A stretch of DNA of 64,000 nt, taken from assembly GCF_021278985.1 (NCBI RefSeq), contig NZ_CP082833.1, positions 1,116,001 to 1,180,000 on the forward strand. Direction: 5' to 3'. The DNA is from Citrobacter rodentium NBRC 105723 = DSM 16636 (lineage in GTDB: Bacteria > Pseudomonadota > Gammaproteobacteria > Enterobacterales > Enterobacteriaceae). The notes beneath the pieces were generated by a model. That model made no database searches and was not told the origin of the DNA. It saw only the letters and a program-made list of their open reading frames with translations. Both the position numbers and the translations under genes were made by a program. Below are positions 43,369 to 52,056 of this stretch, in pieces (the stretch's first letter is position 1; each line of letters opens with the position of its first letter).

Positions 43369-44679
43369 ATGAACACAATAATAAAGCGCACAAAAGTGCG
43401 TCACACTATTCTTATATTTTTATTTCTTGCTACCGTATTTAATTATGCAGACCGCGCAACATTATCCGTTGTTGCCCCAATAATGAGCAAAGAATTAGGT
43501 TTTGATCCAGAATCCATGGGCCTGGCTTTCTCCGCGTTTGGTATTGCCTATGTCATTATGCAATTGCCCGGCGGTTGGCTATTAGATCGTTATGGGTCAC
43601 GCCTGGTTTACGGTTGCGCATTGATTGGCTGGTCGCTGGTAACCATGTTTCAGGGGACCATCTATCTGTATGCCAGCCCCTTAATAGTGTTGGTTATTCT
43701 GCGCCTGATAATGGGGGCGATTGAGGCGCCTGCCTTTCCGGCAAATAGCCGCTTAAGCGTGCAGTGGTTTCCCAATAATGAACGTGGTTTCGTCACCTCA
43801 GTTTATCAGGCCGCGCAATATATCTCGCTGGGAGTGATCACCCCGCTGATGACCATTATTTTGCATAATTTAAGCTGGCATTATGTCTTTTATTACATCG
43901 GCGCTATTGGCGTGATTCTCGGTATTTTCTGGTTAATTAAAGTCAAAGATCCGTTGCGCCATCCGAAAGTGAATCAGGAGGAGATTGACTATATTCGTCA
44001 TGGCGGCGGCGAACCCGCGCTGGGCAGTAAAAAGGAGGCGCAGAAAATAACCTTCGCGCAGATTAAAACGGTCTGTGTTAACCGGATGATGATCGGCGTT
44101 TACATCGGTCAATTCTGCGTCACCTCGATCACCTGGTTCTTTCTGACCTGGTTCCCGACTTACCTGTATCAGGCAAAAGGCATGTCGATTCTGAAAGTCG
44201 GTTTTGTGGCCAGCATTCCTGCCATCGCGGGTTTTATTGGCGGCCTGCTCGGCGGCGTTTTTTCTGACTGGCTGCTCAAACGCGGCTATAGTCTTACCAT
44301 CGCGCGTAAGCTGCCCGTCATCTGCGGCATGCTGCTCTCTTGTGTGATTGTGATCGCCAACTACACCACTTCAGAGTTCGTGGTCATTGCCGCGATGAGC
44401 CTGGCTTTTTTTGCTAAAGGGTTTGGTAACCTGGGCTGGTGCGTACTCAGCGACACCTCACCGAAGGAGGTTTTAGGTATTGCCGGCGGCGTATTTAACA
44501 TGTGCGGCAATATGGCAAGCATCGTTACGCCGCTGGTCATCGGGGTGATTCTCGCCAATACCCAGTCGTTCGACTTCGCCATCTTATACGTCGGTTCAAT
44601 GGGCCTCATTGGCCTTATTGCTTATCTGTTTATCGTCGGTCCGTTGGATCGTATTACGCTGATTCCGTCCGCAGCCTGA
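43369..44679 (+). CDS. MFS anion:cation symporter (acid-sugar permease)
   Basis: 436 residues, 12 transmembrane segments. N-terminal RHTILIFLFLATVFNYADRATLSVVAP and GWLLDRYGSRLVYG are typical of the D-galactonate/glucarate/hexuronate transporter family (DgoT, GudP, GarP). Cotranscribed with the dehydratase, so it should import galactarate or L-talarate. SD GAGGAG precedes the ATG. The first part of the gene is AT-rich relative to its neighbours. Ends at a good terminator. Confidence 0.9.
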   Translation: MNTIIKRTKVRHTILIFLFLATVFNYADRATLSVVAPIMSKELGFDPESMGLAFSAFGIAYVIMQLPGGWLLDRYGSRLVYGCALIGWSLVTMFQGTIYLYASPLIVLVILRLIMGAIEAPAFPANSRLSVQWFPNNERGFVTSVYQAAQYISLGVITPLMTIILHNLSWHYVFYYIGAIGVILGIFWLIKVKDPLRHPKVNQEEIDYIRHGGGEPALGSKKEAQKITFAQIKTVCVNRMMIGVYIGQFCVTSITWFFLTWFPTYLYQAKGMSILKVGFVASIPAIAGFIGGLLGGVFSDWLLKRGYSLTIARKLPVICGMLLSCVIVIANYTTSEFVVIAAMSLAFFAKGFGNLGWCVLSDTSPKEVLGIAGGVFNMCGNMASIVTPLVIGVILANTQSFDFAILYVGSMGLIGLIAYLFIVGPLDRITLIPSAA

Positions 44680-44705
44680 TTAACCTTATTGCGAACGCTT
44701 CGCCC

Positions 44706-44748
44706 CGCTGTTCCGGGATTGCACTCCATCGGAACAGCGCTTTTTATT
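44706..44748 (+). terminator. Terminator of the talarate operon
   Basis: CGCTGTTCCG (44706-44715) pairs perfectly with CGGAACAGCG (44730-44739), followed by CTTTTTATT. It lies 27 bp after the permease stop, in the convergent gap with cysE. Confidence 0.88.
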
Positions 44749-44774
44749 AATACGGTAAGCCAGATAGCCCGAAA

Positions 44775-45596
44775 TCAGATTCCGTCGCCGTATTCGAACG
44801 TATGATGTATCCCGTTAAAATGCTGATCCATATCCATCGACGGCTTATCGCTGTCCGGCTTGCCGACGATGCGCGCCGGAACGCCCGCGGCGGTGGTATG
44901 CGGCGGAACGGGCTGTAACACCACGGAGCCCGCGCCGATTTTCGCCCCGCGCCCCACTTCGATATTCCCGAGGATCTTCGCCCCGGCGCCGATCATCACC
45001 CCTTCGCGAATCTTCGGGTGGCGATCGCCGCTGGTTTTACCGGTCCCGCCAAGCGTGACCGACTGCAAAATAGAGACATCATCTTCAATCACCGCCGTTT
45101 CACCCACCACGATGCCGGTGGCGTGATCGAGCATGATCCCACGGCCAATTTTTGCCGCCGGATGAATATCGACCTGGAAGGTCACGGAAACCTGGTTTTG
45201 CAGGAAAATAGCCAGCGCGCGGCGGCCTTCTTTCCACAACCAATGGCCGATGCGGTAGGCCTGCAGGGCATGAAAACCCTTCAGGTATAAAAGCGGGGTG
45301 GAATATTTATCGACGGCCGGGTCGCGGGTGCGCACCGCCTGAATATCGCAGGCTGCCGAGGCAATCATTTCCGGGTCGGCGGCGTAGGCTTCTTCCACCA
45401 CTTCGCGGATGGCAATCGCCGGCATAATCGGCGAGGCCAGCTTGTTCGCCAGCATATAGCTCAGCGCGCTGCCGAGATTTTCATGTTTGAGTAGCGTCGC
45501 GTGATAAAAACTGGCCAGCATTGGCTCACAGTCGGCCAGGGCACGGGCTTCGGCTTTAATATTGTTCCAGACGATATCCAGTTCTTCACACGGCAT
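44775..45596 (-). CDS. cysE: Serine acetyltransferase
   Basis: 273 residues, full length. Left-handed beta-helix hexapeptide repeats dominate the C-terminal half (VETAVIEDDVSILQSVTLGGTGK, MIGAGAKILGNIEVGRGAKIGAGSVVLQ). The N-terminal helical domain mediates trimer-dimer assembly. Forms O-acetylserine from serine and acetyl-CoA for cysteine synthesis; the C-terminus DGI is the part that docks into CysK. The catalytic His is in MLDHATGIVVGE (about 158). Downstream of gpsA on the same strand. Confidence 0.97.
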   Translation of the reverse strand: MPCEELDIVWNNIKAEARALADCEPMLASFYHATLLKHENLGSALSYMLANKLASPIMPAIAIREVVEEAYAADPEMIASAACDIQAVRTRDPAVDKYSTPLLYLKGFHALQAYRIGHWLWKEGRRALAIFLQNQVSVTFQVDIHPAAKIGRGIMLDHATGIVVGETAVIEDDVSILQSVTLGGTGKTSGDRHPKIREGVMIGAGAKILGNIEVGRGAKIGAGSVVLQPVPPHTTAAGVPARIVGKPDSDKPSMDMDQHFNGIHHTFEYGDGI

Positions 45597-45619
45597 TGCG
45601 GACTCCAGCTAATGAGGCT

Positions 45620-45650
45620 CACGACCGGCCCGTTCTTCGCGGGCCGGGTC
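45620..45650 (-). other. GC-rich hairpin between gpsA and cysE
   Basis: ACCGGCCCG pairs with CGGGCCGGGT around TTCTTCG (about 45622-45649). It is in the 78-bp intercistronic gap and lacks a T run; it likely tunes cysE relative to gpsA. Confidence 0.6.
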
Positions 45651-45674
45651 ATTGGTTAAAACGTTTCCTTGCGA

Positions 45675-46694
45675 CTAATGGCTGTTACGCTCATCCTTGC
45701 GCGCACGACCTAATAAGGTCAATGCTGCCTCGCGCGCGTTTTTTCCGCAATATAATACTTGATAAATTTCCTCGGTTATTGGCATTTCAACACCAAAACG
45801 GTGCGCCAGCTCGCGAACTTCTTTGGTATTGCGGTAGCCTTCAACCACCTGGCCAATCTTGTCCTGCGCGCCCTGAACGTCCATGCCCTGGCCGAGCATC
45901 ATGCCAAAGCGACGGTTACGCGACTGGTTGTCGGTACAGGTCAGCACCAGATCGCCAAGCCCCGCCATCCCCATAAAGGTGGCCGGATCGGCGCCCAGCG
46001 CCGCGCCAAGACGCGACATTTCCGCCAGTCCTCGTGTGATAAGCGCGGTACGGGCGTTAGCGCCAAAACCAATGCCGTCGGACATGCCTGCGCCAATCGC
46101 AATCACGTTCTTCACCGCGCCGCCAAGCTGCACGCCAATGAAGTCCGGGTTGCTGTAGACGCGGAAGCTTTTGCCGCAGTGCAGCAGTTGCTGAAGGTCG
46201 TCGGCAAAGGTGTCGTCGGTGGAGGCCAGAGATATCGCCGTCGGTAACCCCGCAGCCAGCTCTTTGGCAAACGTCGGACCGGAGATCACCGCCAGCGGAA
46301 TTTGATCGCCAAGCGCCTCGCGGGCGACATCCTGTAACAGACGCCCCGTCTCGGCTTCCAGCCCTTTAGTCGCCCATACCAGCCGCGCGTCGGAACGCAT
46401 CAGCGGTTTAATCTGCCGCAGCACTTCACCAAAAACGTGGCTCGGCACGACCACCAGAATATCGCGGCTGGCCGCCAGCGCGGTGGCTAAATCGCTTTCA
46501 GGATGAAGCGTATCGGGAAAAGGCACATCGGGAAGGAACGCGACATTGCAGCGATCGTGCTCAAGGGTCGCAATATGTTGCGGATCGTGGCCCCACAGGA
46601 CAACCTGGTGGCCGTTTCTCGCCAGGGTGATGGCAAGAGCAGTGCCGTACGAGCCGGCACCGATCACAGTCATTGAAGCATTACGTTGGTTCAT
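45675..46694 (-). CDS. gpsA: Glycerol-3-phosphate dehydrogenase [NAD(P)+]
   Basis: 339 residues. NAD(P)-binding GAGSYGTALAITLARNGHQVVLWG at the N-terminus; the catalytic lysine is in GGAVKNVIAIGAGMSDGIGFG (about 195). Makes sn-glycerol 3-phosphate for phospholipid synthesis from dihydroxyacetone phosphate. The start overlaps the secB stop (TGATG), so it is translationally coupled in the grxC-secB-gpsA-cysE cluster. Confidence 0.97.
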   Translation of the reverse strand: MNQRNASMTVIGAGSYGTALAITLARNGHQVVLWGHDPQHIATLEHDRCNVAFLPDVPFPDTLHPESDLATALAASRDILVVVPSHVFGEVLRQIKPLMRSDARLVWATKGLEAETGRLLQDVAREALGDQIPLAVISGPTFAKELAAGLPTAISLASTDDTFADDLQQLLHCGKSFRVYSNPDFIGVQLGGAVKNVIAIGAGMSDGIGFGANARTALITRGLAEMSRLGAALGADPATFMGMAGLGDLVLTCTDNQSRNRRFGMMLGQGMDVQGAQDKIGQVVEGYRNTKEVRELAHRFGVEMPITEEIYQVLYCGKNAREAALTLLGRARKDERNSH

Positions 46695-47161
46695 CAGGCA
46701 TCCTGATGTTCTTCAGTACCTTCGCCAGCCTGCTGCTGTAAGTAGTTCATGAACAGCGCATCAAAGTTAACCGGCGCAAGGTTCAGTTGCGGGAACGTAC
46801 CGCGGGAAACCAGGCTGGTGATGCATTCGCGGGCATACGGGAACAGAATGTTCGGGCAGTATGCGCCCAGGCAATGCGCCATCTGGGTGCCTTCAATGCC
46901 GCTGATGGAGAAAATACCGCCCTGCTGAACTTCGCACAGGAACGCCGTTTCTTCACCGAGAGAGGCGGTTACGGTGACACGCAGTACCACTTCGTATACG
47001 TCATCCGCCAGTTGGGTAGATGCCGTATCCAGATCAAGTTTAACCTCTGGCTGCCAGTCTTTCTGGAAAACATGCGGCGCGTTCGGCGCTTCGAAGGAGA
47101 TATCCTTGGTGTAGATACGTTGGATCTGGAAAGCCATTTCGGTGTTATTTTGTTCTGACAT
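46694..47161 (-). CDS. secB: Protein-export chaperone SecB
   Basis: 155 residues, starting MSEQNNTEMAFQIQRIYTKDISFEAPNAPHVF. Homotetrameric cytosolic chaperone that holds preproteins unfolded and hands them to SecA. All family blocks are present (CPNILFPYARECITSLVSRGTFPQLNLAPVNFDALF), and the C-terminus is acidic. Overlaps gpsA by one base. Confidence 0.98.
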   Translation of the reverse strand: MSEQNNTEMAFQIQRIYTKDISFEAPNAPHVFQKDWQPEVKLDLDTASTQLADDVYEVVLRVTVTASLGEETAFLCEVQQGGIFSISGIEGTQMAHCLGAYCPNILFPYARECITSLVSRGTFPQLNLAPVNFDALFMNYLQQQAGEGTEEHQDA

Positions 47162-47289
47162 GTGTAGAAAACCCTTTTAGTGTTGTCCTTAAATACAGCC
47201 TGAGAGCCTGCCTCATTCCGCCGCGCGCCGTCGTTGTTCGGATCGGCGGCGTTACGTCTAATGAGGCAGGCGCAAAATCTGTGTTGTTG

Positions 47290-47541
47290 TTAGCTCAGCA
47301 GGGGATCAAGTCCACCACGCGCATCCAACGCATACAAGTCGTCACAGCCGCCAATGTGCTGTGCATCAATAAAAATCTGCGGAACCGTTGTACGGCCACT
47401 GCGCTTGATCATCTCTTCACGCTTTACGGCGTCGCCGTCGATCGGAAGCTCCTGGAAACTCACGCCCTTACTGTTCAACAGCGCTTTCGCGCGATGGCAA
47501 AACGGGCAGGTTGCTTTGGTGTAGATCTCGATGTTGGCCAT
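47290..47541 (-). CDS. grxC: Glutaredoxin 3
   Basis: 83 residues, single thioredoxin-like domain with CPFCHRAK active site (Cys12, Cys15), cis-Pro in RTTVPQIFID and GG-C-DD glutathione site in HIGGCDDLYALD. Reduces disulfides and glutathione mixed disulfides using GSH. Lies between yibN and secB as in E. coli. Confidence 0.97.
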   Translation of the reverse strand: MANIEIYTKATCPFCHRAKALLNSKGVSFQELPIDGDAVKREEMIKRSGRTTVPQIFIDAQHIGGCDDLYALDARGGLDPLLS

Positions 47542-47590
47542 ACTTCTCTCCAGTGTTTTTTACCCTACGGATTTCGTGACAGCGGGTAAA

Positions 47591-48022
47591 TTATTTGCCG
47601 CGAACCAGCGGCAGATTCTCACCGCTCCAGCCGGCAACGCCTTCTTTCAGTACGGAGACTTTTTCAAAGCCCGCCTTGATCAGCGCATTCGCCGCCTCCT
47701 GGCACTGCATACCCGAAGCGTCGACCACAATGATCGGTTTGTCTTTGTGCTTTTCCAGCTCGCCCACGTTATTGGCTTTGATTTCGCCCGGCAGCAGGTT
47801 TACGGCGCCGGCGATATGCCCTTTGCGGAAATCGTCACGCTGGCGTAAATCGACAACAATCGCATCTTCCTTATTGATAAGACGCGTTGCTTCGCCGCGC
47901 GTAATGACCTTCACTTTCGACGTCAGGCCCTTAAACGTAGTGAACAAAACCGCCACCAGTAACGCAATCCAGGCGATACTCAGTATGGGATGGCGACCAA
48001 CAAATTGCATAATTTCTTGCAT
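47591..48022 (-). CDS. yibN: Membrane-anchored rhodanese-like protein YibN
   Basis: 143 residues from ATG 48022; a TTG at 48034 is in frame but the conserved start is MQEIMQFVGRHPILS. One transmembrane segment (about 12-29), then a rhodanese domain with the persulfide-type cysteine in VVDASGMQCQEAANAL (about 97). Sulfurtransferase activity is likely; E. coli work also links YibN with the membrane insertase YidC, but the role is not settled. Divergent from gpmM. Confidence 0.92.
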   Translation of the reverse strand: MQEIMQFVGRHPILSIAWIALLVAVLFTTFKGLTSKVKVITRGEATRLINKEDAIVVDLRQRDDFRKGHIAGAVNLLPGEIKANNVGELEKHKDKPIIVVDASGMQCQEAANALIKAGFEKVSVLKEGVAGWSGENLPLVRGK

Positions 48023-48267
48023 GGGGGGTAACAACTCCCGACTCAGTGATTAAAAAACCAGGGAAGGAGTATACCTGTGCGATGGCGCAAATACAGCCAG
48101 CGCGTGCACTGGATTGCATTTTTGCGGAGCACTACGGAAAAAATAGCGCAAAACCGCCGCATCCATAAACCACCCGGCTCCTTTCTTTGATCTTCTGAGG
48201 CTATTTTATCGATTCAGCTGTAGTAAAATTACGCAAAATTTTTGTCTCTTGAGTATGAGGTTTCGCA

Positions 48268-49812
48268 ATGTCGGTTTCTAAAAAACCTATGGTACTGGTG
48301 ATTCTCGATGGTTATGGCTACCGTGAAGACAGCCAGGACAACGCCATTTTTACTGCCAAAACCCCGGTAATGGATGCGCTGTGGGCAAAACGTCCGCATA
48401 CCCTGATTGACGCTTCCGGCCTGGAAGTGGGTCTGCCTGACCGCCAGATGGGCAACTCAGAAGTGGGTCACGTCAACCTCGGCGCAGGCCGTATCGTGTA
48501 TCAGGATCTGACGCGCCTCGACGTAGAAATTAAAGAACGCGCTTTCTTTGCCAACCCGACGCTGACCGCCGCGGTAGACCAGGCGAAGAACGCGGGTAAA
48601 GCCGTCCACATCATGGGTCTGCTCTCCGCAGGCGGCGTCCACAGTCATGAAGATCACATCATGGCGATGGTGGAACTGGCCGCTGAGCGCGGCGCGGAAA
48701 AAATCTATCTGCACGCCTTCCTCGACGGTCGCGATACCCCGCCACGCAGCGCGGAATCCTCACTGAAAGCCTTTGAAGACAAATTTGCCGCGCTGGGCAA
48801 AGGCCGCGTCGCATCTATCGTCGGTCGTTATTATGCGATGGACCGCGACAACCGCTGGGACCGCGTTGAGCAGGCCTATGACCTGATGACGCTGGCGAAA
48901 GGCGAATTCCAGTACGCGAGCGCGGTTGAAGGTCTGCAGGCGGCTTACGCCCGCGACGAAAACGATGAATTCGTCAAAGCAACCGTGATTCGCGCTGAAG
49001 GCCAGGCTGACGCCGCGATGGAAGACGGCGACACGCTGATTTTCATGAACTTCCGTGCTGACCGCGCGCGCGAAATCACCCGCGCATTCGTCAACGCTGA
49101 CTTCGACGGCTTCGCGCGTAAGAAAGTGGTGAACCTGAACTTCGTGATGCTGACCGAATACGCGGCGGACATCAAAACGGCGGTGGCTTACCCGCCTGCC
49201 TCGCTGGCGAACACCTTCGGCGAGTGGATGGCGAAGAACGACAAAACCCAGCTGCGCATCTCCGAAACGGAAAAATATGCGCACGTGACCTTCTTCTTCA
49301 ACGGCGGCGTCGAAGAACCGTTTACCGGCGAAGAGCGTATTCTGATCAACTCGCCGAAAGTGGCGACCTACGATCTGCAACCGGAAATGAGCTCTGCCGA
49401 ACTGACGGAAAAACTGGTGGCGGCAATCGAAAGCGGCAAGTACGACGCCATCATCTGTAACTACCCGAACGGTGATATGGTCGGTCATACCGGGGTGATG
49501 GAAGCGGCGGTGAAAGCGGTTGAAGCGCTGGATCACTGCATCGCGCAGGTGACGAAAGCGGTTGAATCCGTTGGCGGCCAGCTGCTGATCACCGCGGACC
49601 ACGGTAACGCCGAGCAGATGCGCGATCCGGCGACCGGTCAGGCGCATACCGCGCATACCAACCTGCCGGTGCCGCTGATTTATGTCGGCGACAAAAACGT
49701 CAAAGCGGAGGAAGGCGGCAAGCTTTCCGATATCGCGCCGACCATGCTGACGCTGATGGGGATGGAAATCCCGCAAGAGATGACTGGTAAGCCGCTGTTC
49801 ATCGTGGAATAA
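48268..49812 (+). CDS. gpmM: 2,3-bisphosphoglycerate-independent phosphoglycerate mutase
   Basis: 514 residues of the alkaline phosphatase superfamily. Metal and catalytic residues: ILDGYGYRED (Asp), QMGNSEVGHVNLG (catalytic Ser about 64), DGRDTPP, and the C-terminal NYPNGDMVGHTG and TADHGNAEQM. Mn2+-dependent interconversion of 3- and 2-phosphoglycerate in glycolysis. First gene before envC and yibQ, which follow at short spacing and are probably cotranscribed. SD TGAGG lies upstream of ATG. Confidence 0.98.
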   Translation: MSVSKKPMVLVILDGYGYREDSQDNAIFTAKTPVMDALWAKRPHTLIDASGLEVGLPDRQMGNSEVGHVNLGAGRIVYQDLTRLDVEIKERAFFANPTLTAAVDQAKNAGKAVHIMGLLSAGGVHSHEDHIMAMVELAAERGAEKIYLHAFLDGRDTPPRSAESSLKAFEDKFAALGKGRVASIVGRYYAMDRDNRWDRVEQAYDLMTLAKGEFQYASAVEGLQAAYARDENDEFVKATVIRAEGQADAAMEDGDTLIFMNFRADRAREITRAFVNADFDGFARKKVVNLNFVMLTEYAADIKTAVAYPPASLANTFGEWMAKNDKTQLRISETEKYAHVTFFFNGGVEEPFTGEERILINSPKVATYDLQPEMSSAELTEKLVAAIESGKYDAIICNYPNGDMVGHTGVMEAAVKAVEALDHCIAQVTKAVESVGGQLLITADHGNAEQMRDPATGQAHTAHTNLPVPLIYVGDKNVKAEEGGKLSDIAPTMLTLMGMEIPQEMTGKPLFIVE

Positions 49813-49836
49813 TCCCTCCCCATGAGGGGAAAGGCG

Positions 49837-51105
49837 ATGAATACCAAAACAGGGGTGATGAAACCACAGCGGTTTTCAGTCAGGCCCCTGATTTACGCCA
49901 GCGTGGTGAGCGCTGGCGTATTGTTGTGCGCCTTTTCCGCCCACGCGGATGACCGCGATCAGCTTAAATCCATTCAGGCGGATATCGCCGCCAAAGAACG
50001 CGCTGTGCGTCAGCAGCAGCAGCAGCGTTCCAGCCTGCTTGCGCAACTGAAGGCGCAGGAAGAGGCAATCTCCGCCGCCGCGCGTAAACTGCGCGAAACG
50101 CAAAACACCCTCGTTCAGCTTAACAAGCAGATTGATGAGATGAACGCCTCTATCGCGAAGCTGGAACAGCAAAAGGCCAGCCAGGAGCGCAGCCTCGCCG
50201 CGCAGCTGGATGCGGCGTTTCGTCAGGGCGAGCATACCGGTATCCAGCTCATTTTAAGCGGTGAAGAGAGCCAGCGCGGCCAGCGTTTGCAGGCCTATTT
50301 CGGCTATCTGAACCAGGCGCGGCAGGAAACCATCACCGAACTGAAGGAAACCCGCGAGCAGGTCGCTGCGCAGCGTGCCGAACTGGAAGAGAAGCAGAGC
50401 CAGCAGCAGACGCTGTTGTATGAACAGCGCGCCCAGCAGGCGAAGCTGGAGCAGGCGCGTAACGAACGAAAGAAAACCCTCGCCGGACTGGAGTCTTCCA
50501 TCCAGCAGGGCCAGCAGCAGCTGAGCGAACTGCGGGCGAACGAATCCCGTCTGCGCAGCAGCATTGCGCGCGCGGAAGCAGCGGCCAGAGCACGTGCGGA
50601 GCGTGAAGCGCGCGAGGCGGAAGCGGTGCGCAACCGGCAGAAAGAGGCTACCCGCAAAGGCACCACCTATAAACCTACAGAAAGCGAGAAATCACTGATG
50701 TCGCGTACCGGCGGCCTGGGTTCGCCGCGCGGTCAGGCCTACTGGCCGGTTCGTGGGCCTACGCTGCATCGTTATGGCGAACAGCTGCAAGGTGAGCTAC
50801 GTTGGAAAGGGATGGTTATCGGTGCGTCTGAAGGCACGGAAGTCAAAGCCATTGCCGATGGCCGCGTCATTCTGGCGGACTGGCTGCAGGGCTACGGGCT
50901 GGTCGTCGTCGTTGAGCACGGCAAGGGAGACATGAGTCTTTACGGCTATAACCAGAGCGCGCTGGTCAGCGTGGGGACGCAGGTTCGCGCCGGTCAACCT
51001 ATTGCGCTGGTTGGCAGTAGCGGAGGTCAGGGCCGACCGTCGCTCTATTTCGAAATTCGTCGCCAGGGTCAGGCCGTCAATCCACAGCCGTGGTTGGGAA
51101 GATAA
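49837..51105 (+). CDS. envC: Murein hydrolase activator EnvC
   Basis: 422 residues from ATG 49837 (AGGGG seven bases upstream); ATG 49822 lacks an SD. Signal peptide to ...SAHA-DDRDQ. Long coiled coil about 40-265 (Gln-, Ala- and Arg-rich). C-terminal LytM/M23 domain (WPVRGPTLHRYGEQLQGELRWKGMVIGASEGTEVKAIADG to the end) lacks the full zinc-ligand set, as known for EnvC, which activates amidases AmiA and AmiB rather than cutting itself. It acts at the division septum with FtsEX. Confidence 0.95.
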   Translation: MNTKTGVMKPQRFSVRPLIYASVVSAGVLLCAFSAHADDRDQLKSIQADIAAKERAVRQQQQQRSSLLAQLKAQEEAISAAARKLRETQNTLVQLNKQIDEMNASIAKLEQQKASQERSLAAQLDAAFRQGEHTGIQLILSGEESQRGQRLQAYFGYLNQARQETITELKETREQVAAQRAELEEKQSQQQTLLYEQRAQQAKLEQARNERKKTLAGLESSIQQGQQQLSELRANESRLRSSIARAEAAARARAEREAREAEAVRNRQKEATRKGTTYKPTESEKSLMSRTGGLGSPRGQAYWPVRGPTLHRYGEQLQGELRWKGMVIGASEGTEVKAIADGRVILADWLQGYGLVVVVEHGKGDMSLYGYNQSALVSVGTQVRAGQPIALVGSSGGQGRPSLYFEIRRQGQAVNPQPWLGR

Positions 51106-51108
51106 GTT

Positions 51109-52056
51109 TTGCCTCACTTTCGTCGTACCGTTCTTTCACTCGCCAGCCTGCTGGCCTTCGTTTCCCCTGTTTTTGCCGGCAAGCTCGCCATCGTGATCGA
51201 CGATTTTGGCTATCGTCCGCATTACGAAAATCAGGTGCTGGCGATGCCGGACGCTATCTCCGTTGCGGTGCTGCCGAATGCGCCCCACGCCCGCGAAATG
51301 GCCGCCAAAGCGCACAGCAGCGGACATGAGGTGTTAATTCACCTGCCAATGGCCCCGCTCAGTAAACAGCCACTGGAAAAAGACACGCTGCGCCCGGAGA
51401 TGAGCAGTGATGAAATCGAAAGAATTATTCGCGAAGCGGTCAGCAAAGTTCCCTACGCCGTCGGGCTTAATAACCATATGGGCAGCGCAATGACTTCCAG
51501 CCTGTTTGGTATGCAGAAAGTGATGCAGGCGCTGGAGCGCTACGAACTCTATTTTCTCGACAGCATGACCATCGGCAACAGCCAGGCCATGCGCGCGGCG
51601 TCGGGCACCGGCGTGAAGGTGATTAAACGCAAAGTGTTCCTCGACGACACGCAGAACGAAGCGGACATTCGCCGTCAGTTTAACCGCGCCATAGAACTTG
51701 CCCGTAGCAATGGGTCCGCCATTGCGATTGGCCATCCGCATCCGTCAACGGTGCGCGTGTTGCAGCAGATGGTGTATAACCTGCCAGCCGATATTACCCT
51801 GGTGCGTCCGAGCAGCCTGCTCAACGAACCGCAGGTGGATACCTCCACGCCGAATCTGCCGCCGCCGAAAAACAACGAGGCGCCGCGTAATCCGTTCCGC
51901 GGCGTGAAATTGTGTAAAGCTAAAAAACCGCCAGAACCGGTTACCCCCCGCCGCTTCTTTAACGTCTTAAGCGAAGGCATCAGCCAGAGCACGCTGGTAA
52001 ACTGGTATCAGCATCAGTGGCAGGGCTGGGGAAAACGCAGCGTTAACCCAGATTAA
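51109..52056 (+). CDS. yibQ: Putative periplasmic polysaccharide deacetylase YibQ
   Basis: 315 residues from TTG 51109, three bases after the envC stop; GGGAAG lies seven bases upstream and the signal peptide MPHFRRTVLSLASLLAFVSPVFA starts there, so the non-AUG start is well supported. Divergent polysaccharide deacetylase 2 family: KLAIVIDDFGYRPH and HEVLIHLPMAP keep the Asp-Asp and His motifs. Substrate unknown. The C-terminus is proline/lysine-rich. Its 3' end overlaps that of convergent waaH by 14 bp. Confidence 0.93.
   Translation: MPHFRRTVLSLASLLAFVSPVFAGKLAIVIDDFGYRPHYENQVLAMPDAISVAVLPNAPHAREMAAKAHSSGHEVLIHLPMAPLSKQPLEKDTLRPEMSSDEIERIIREAVSKVPYAVGLNNHMGSAMTSSLFGMQKVMQALERYELYFLDSMTIGNSQAMRAASGTGVKVIKRKVFLDDTQNEADIRRQFNRAIELARSNGSAIAIGHPHPSTVRVLQQMVYNLPADITLVRPSSLLNEPQVDTSTPNLPPPKNNEAPRNPFRGVKLCKAKKPPEPVTPRRFFNVLSEGISQSTLVNWYQHQWQGWGKRSVNPD

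Noticed and set aside
48760..49776. 338-codon minus-strand frame inside gpmM
   Set aside because: Antisense shadow of a fully conserved glycolytic gene; His/Arg/Phe-rich with no motif.
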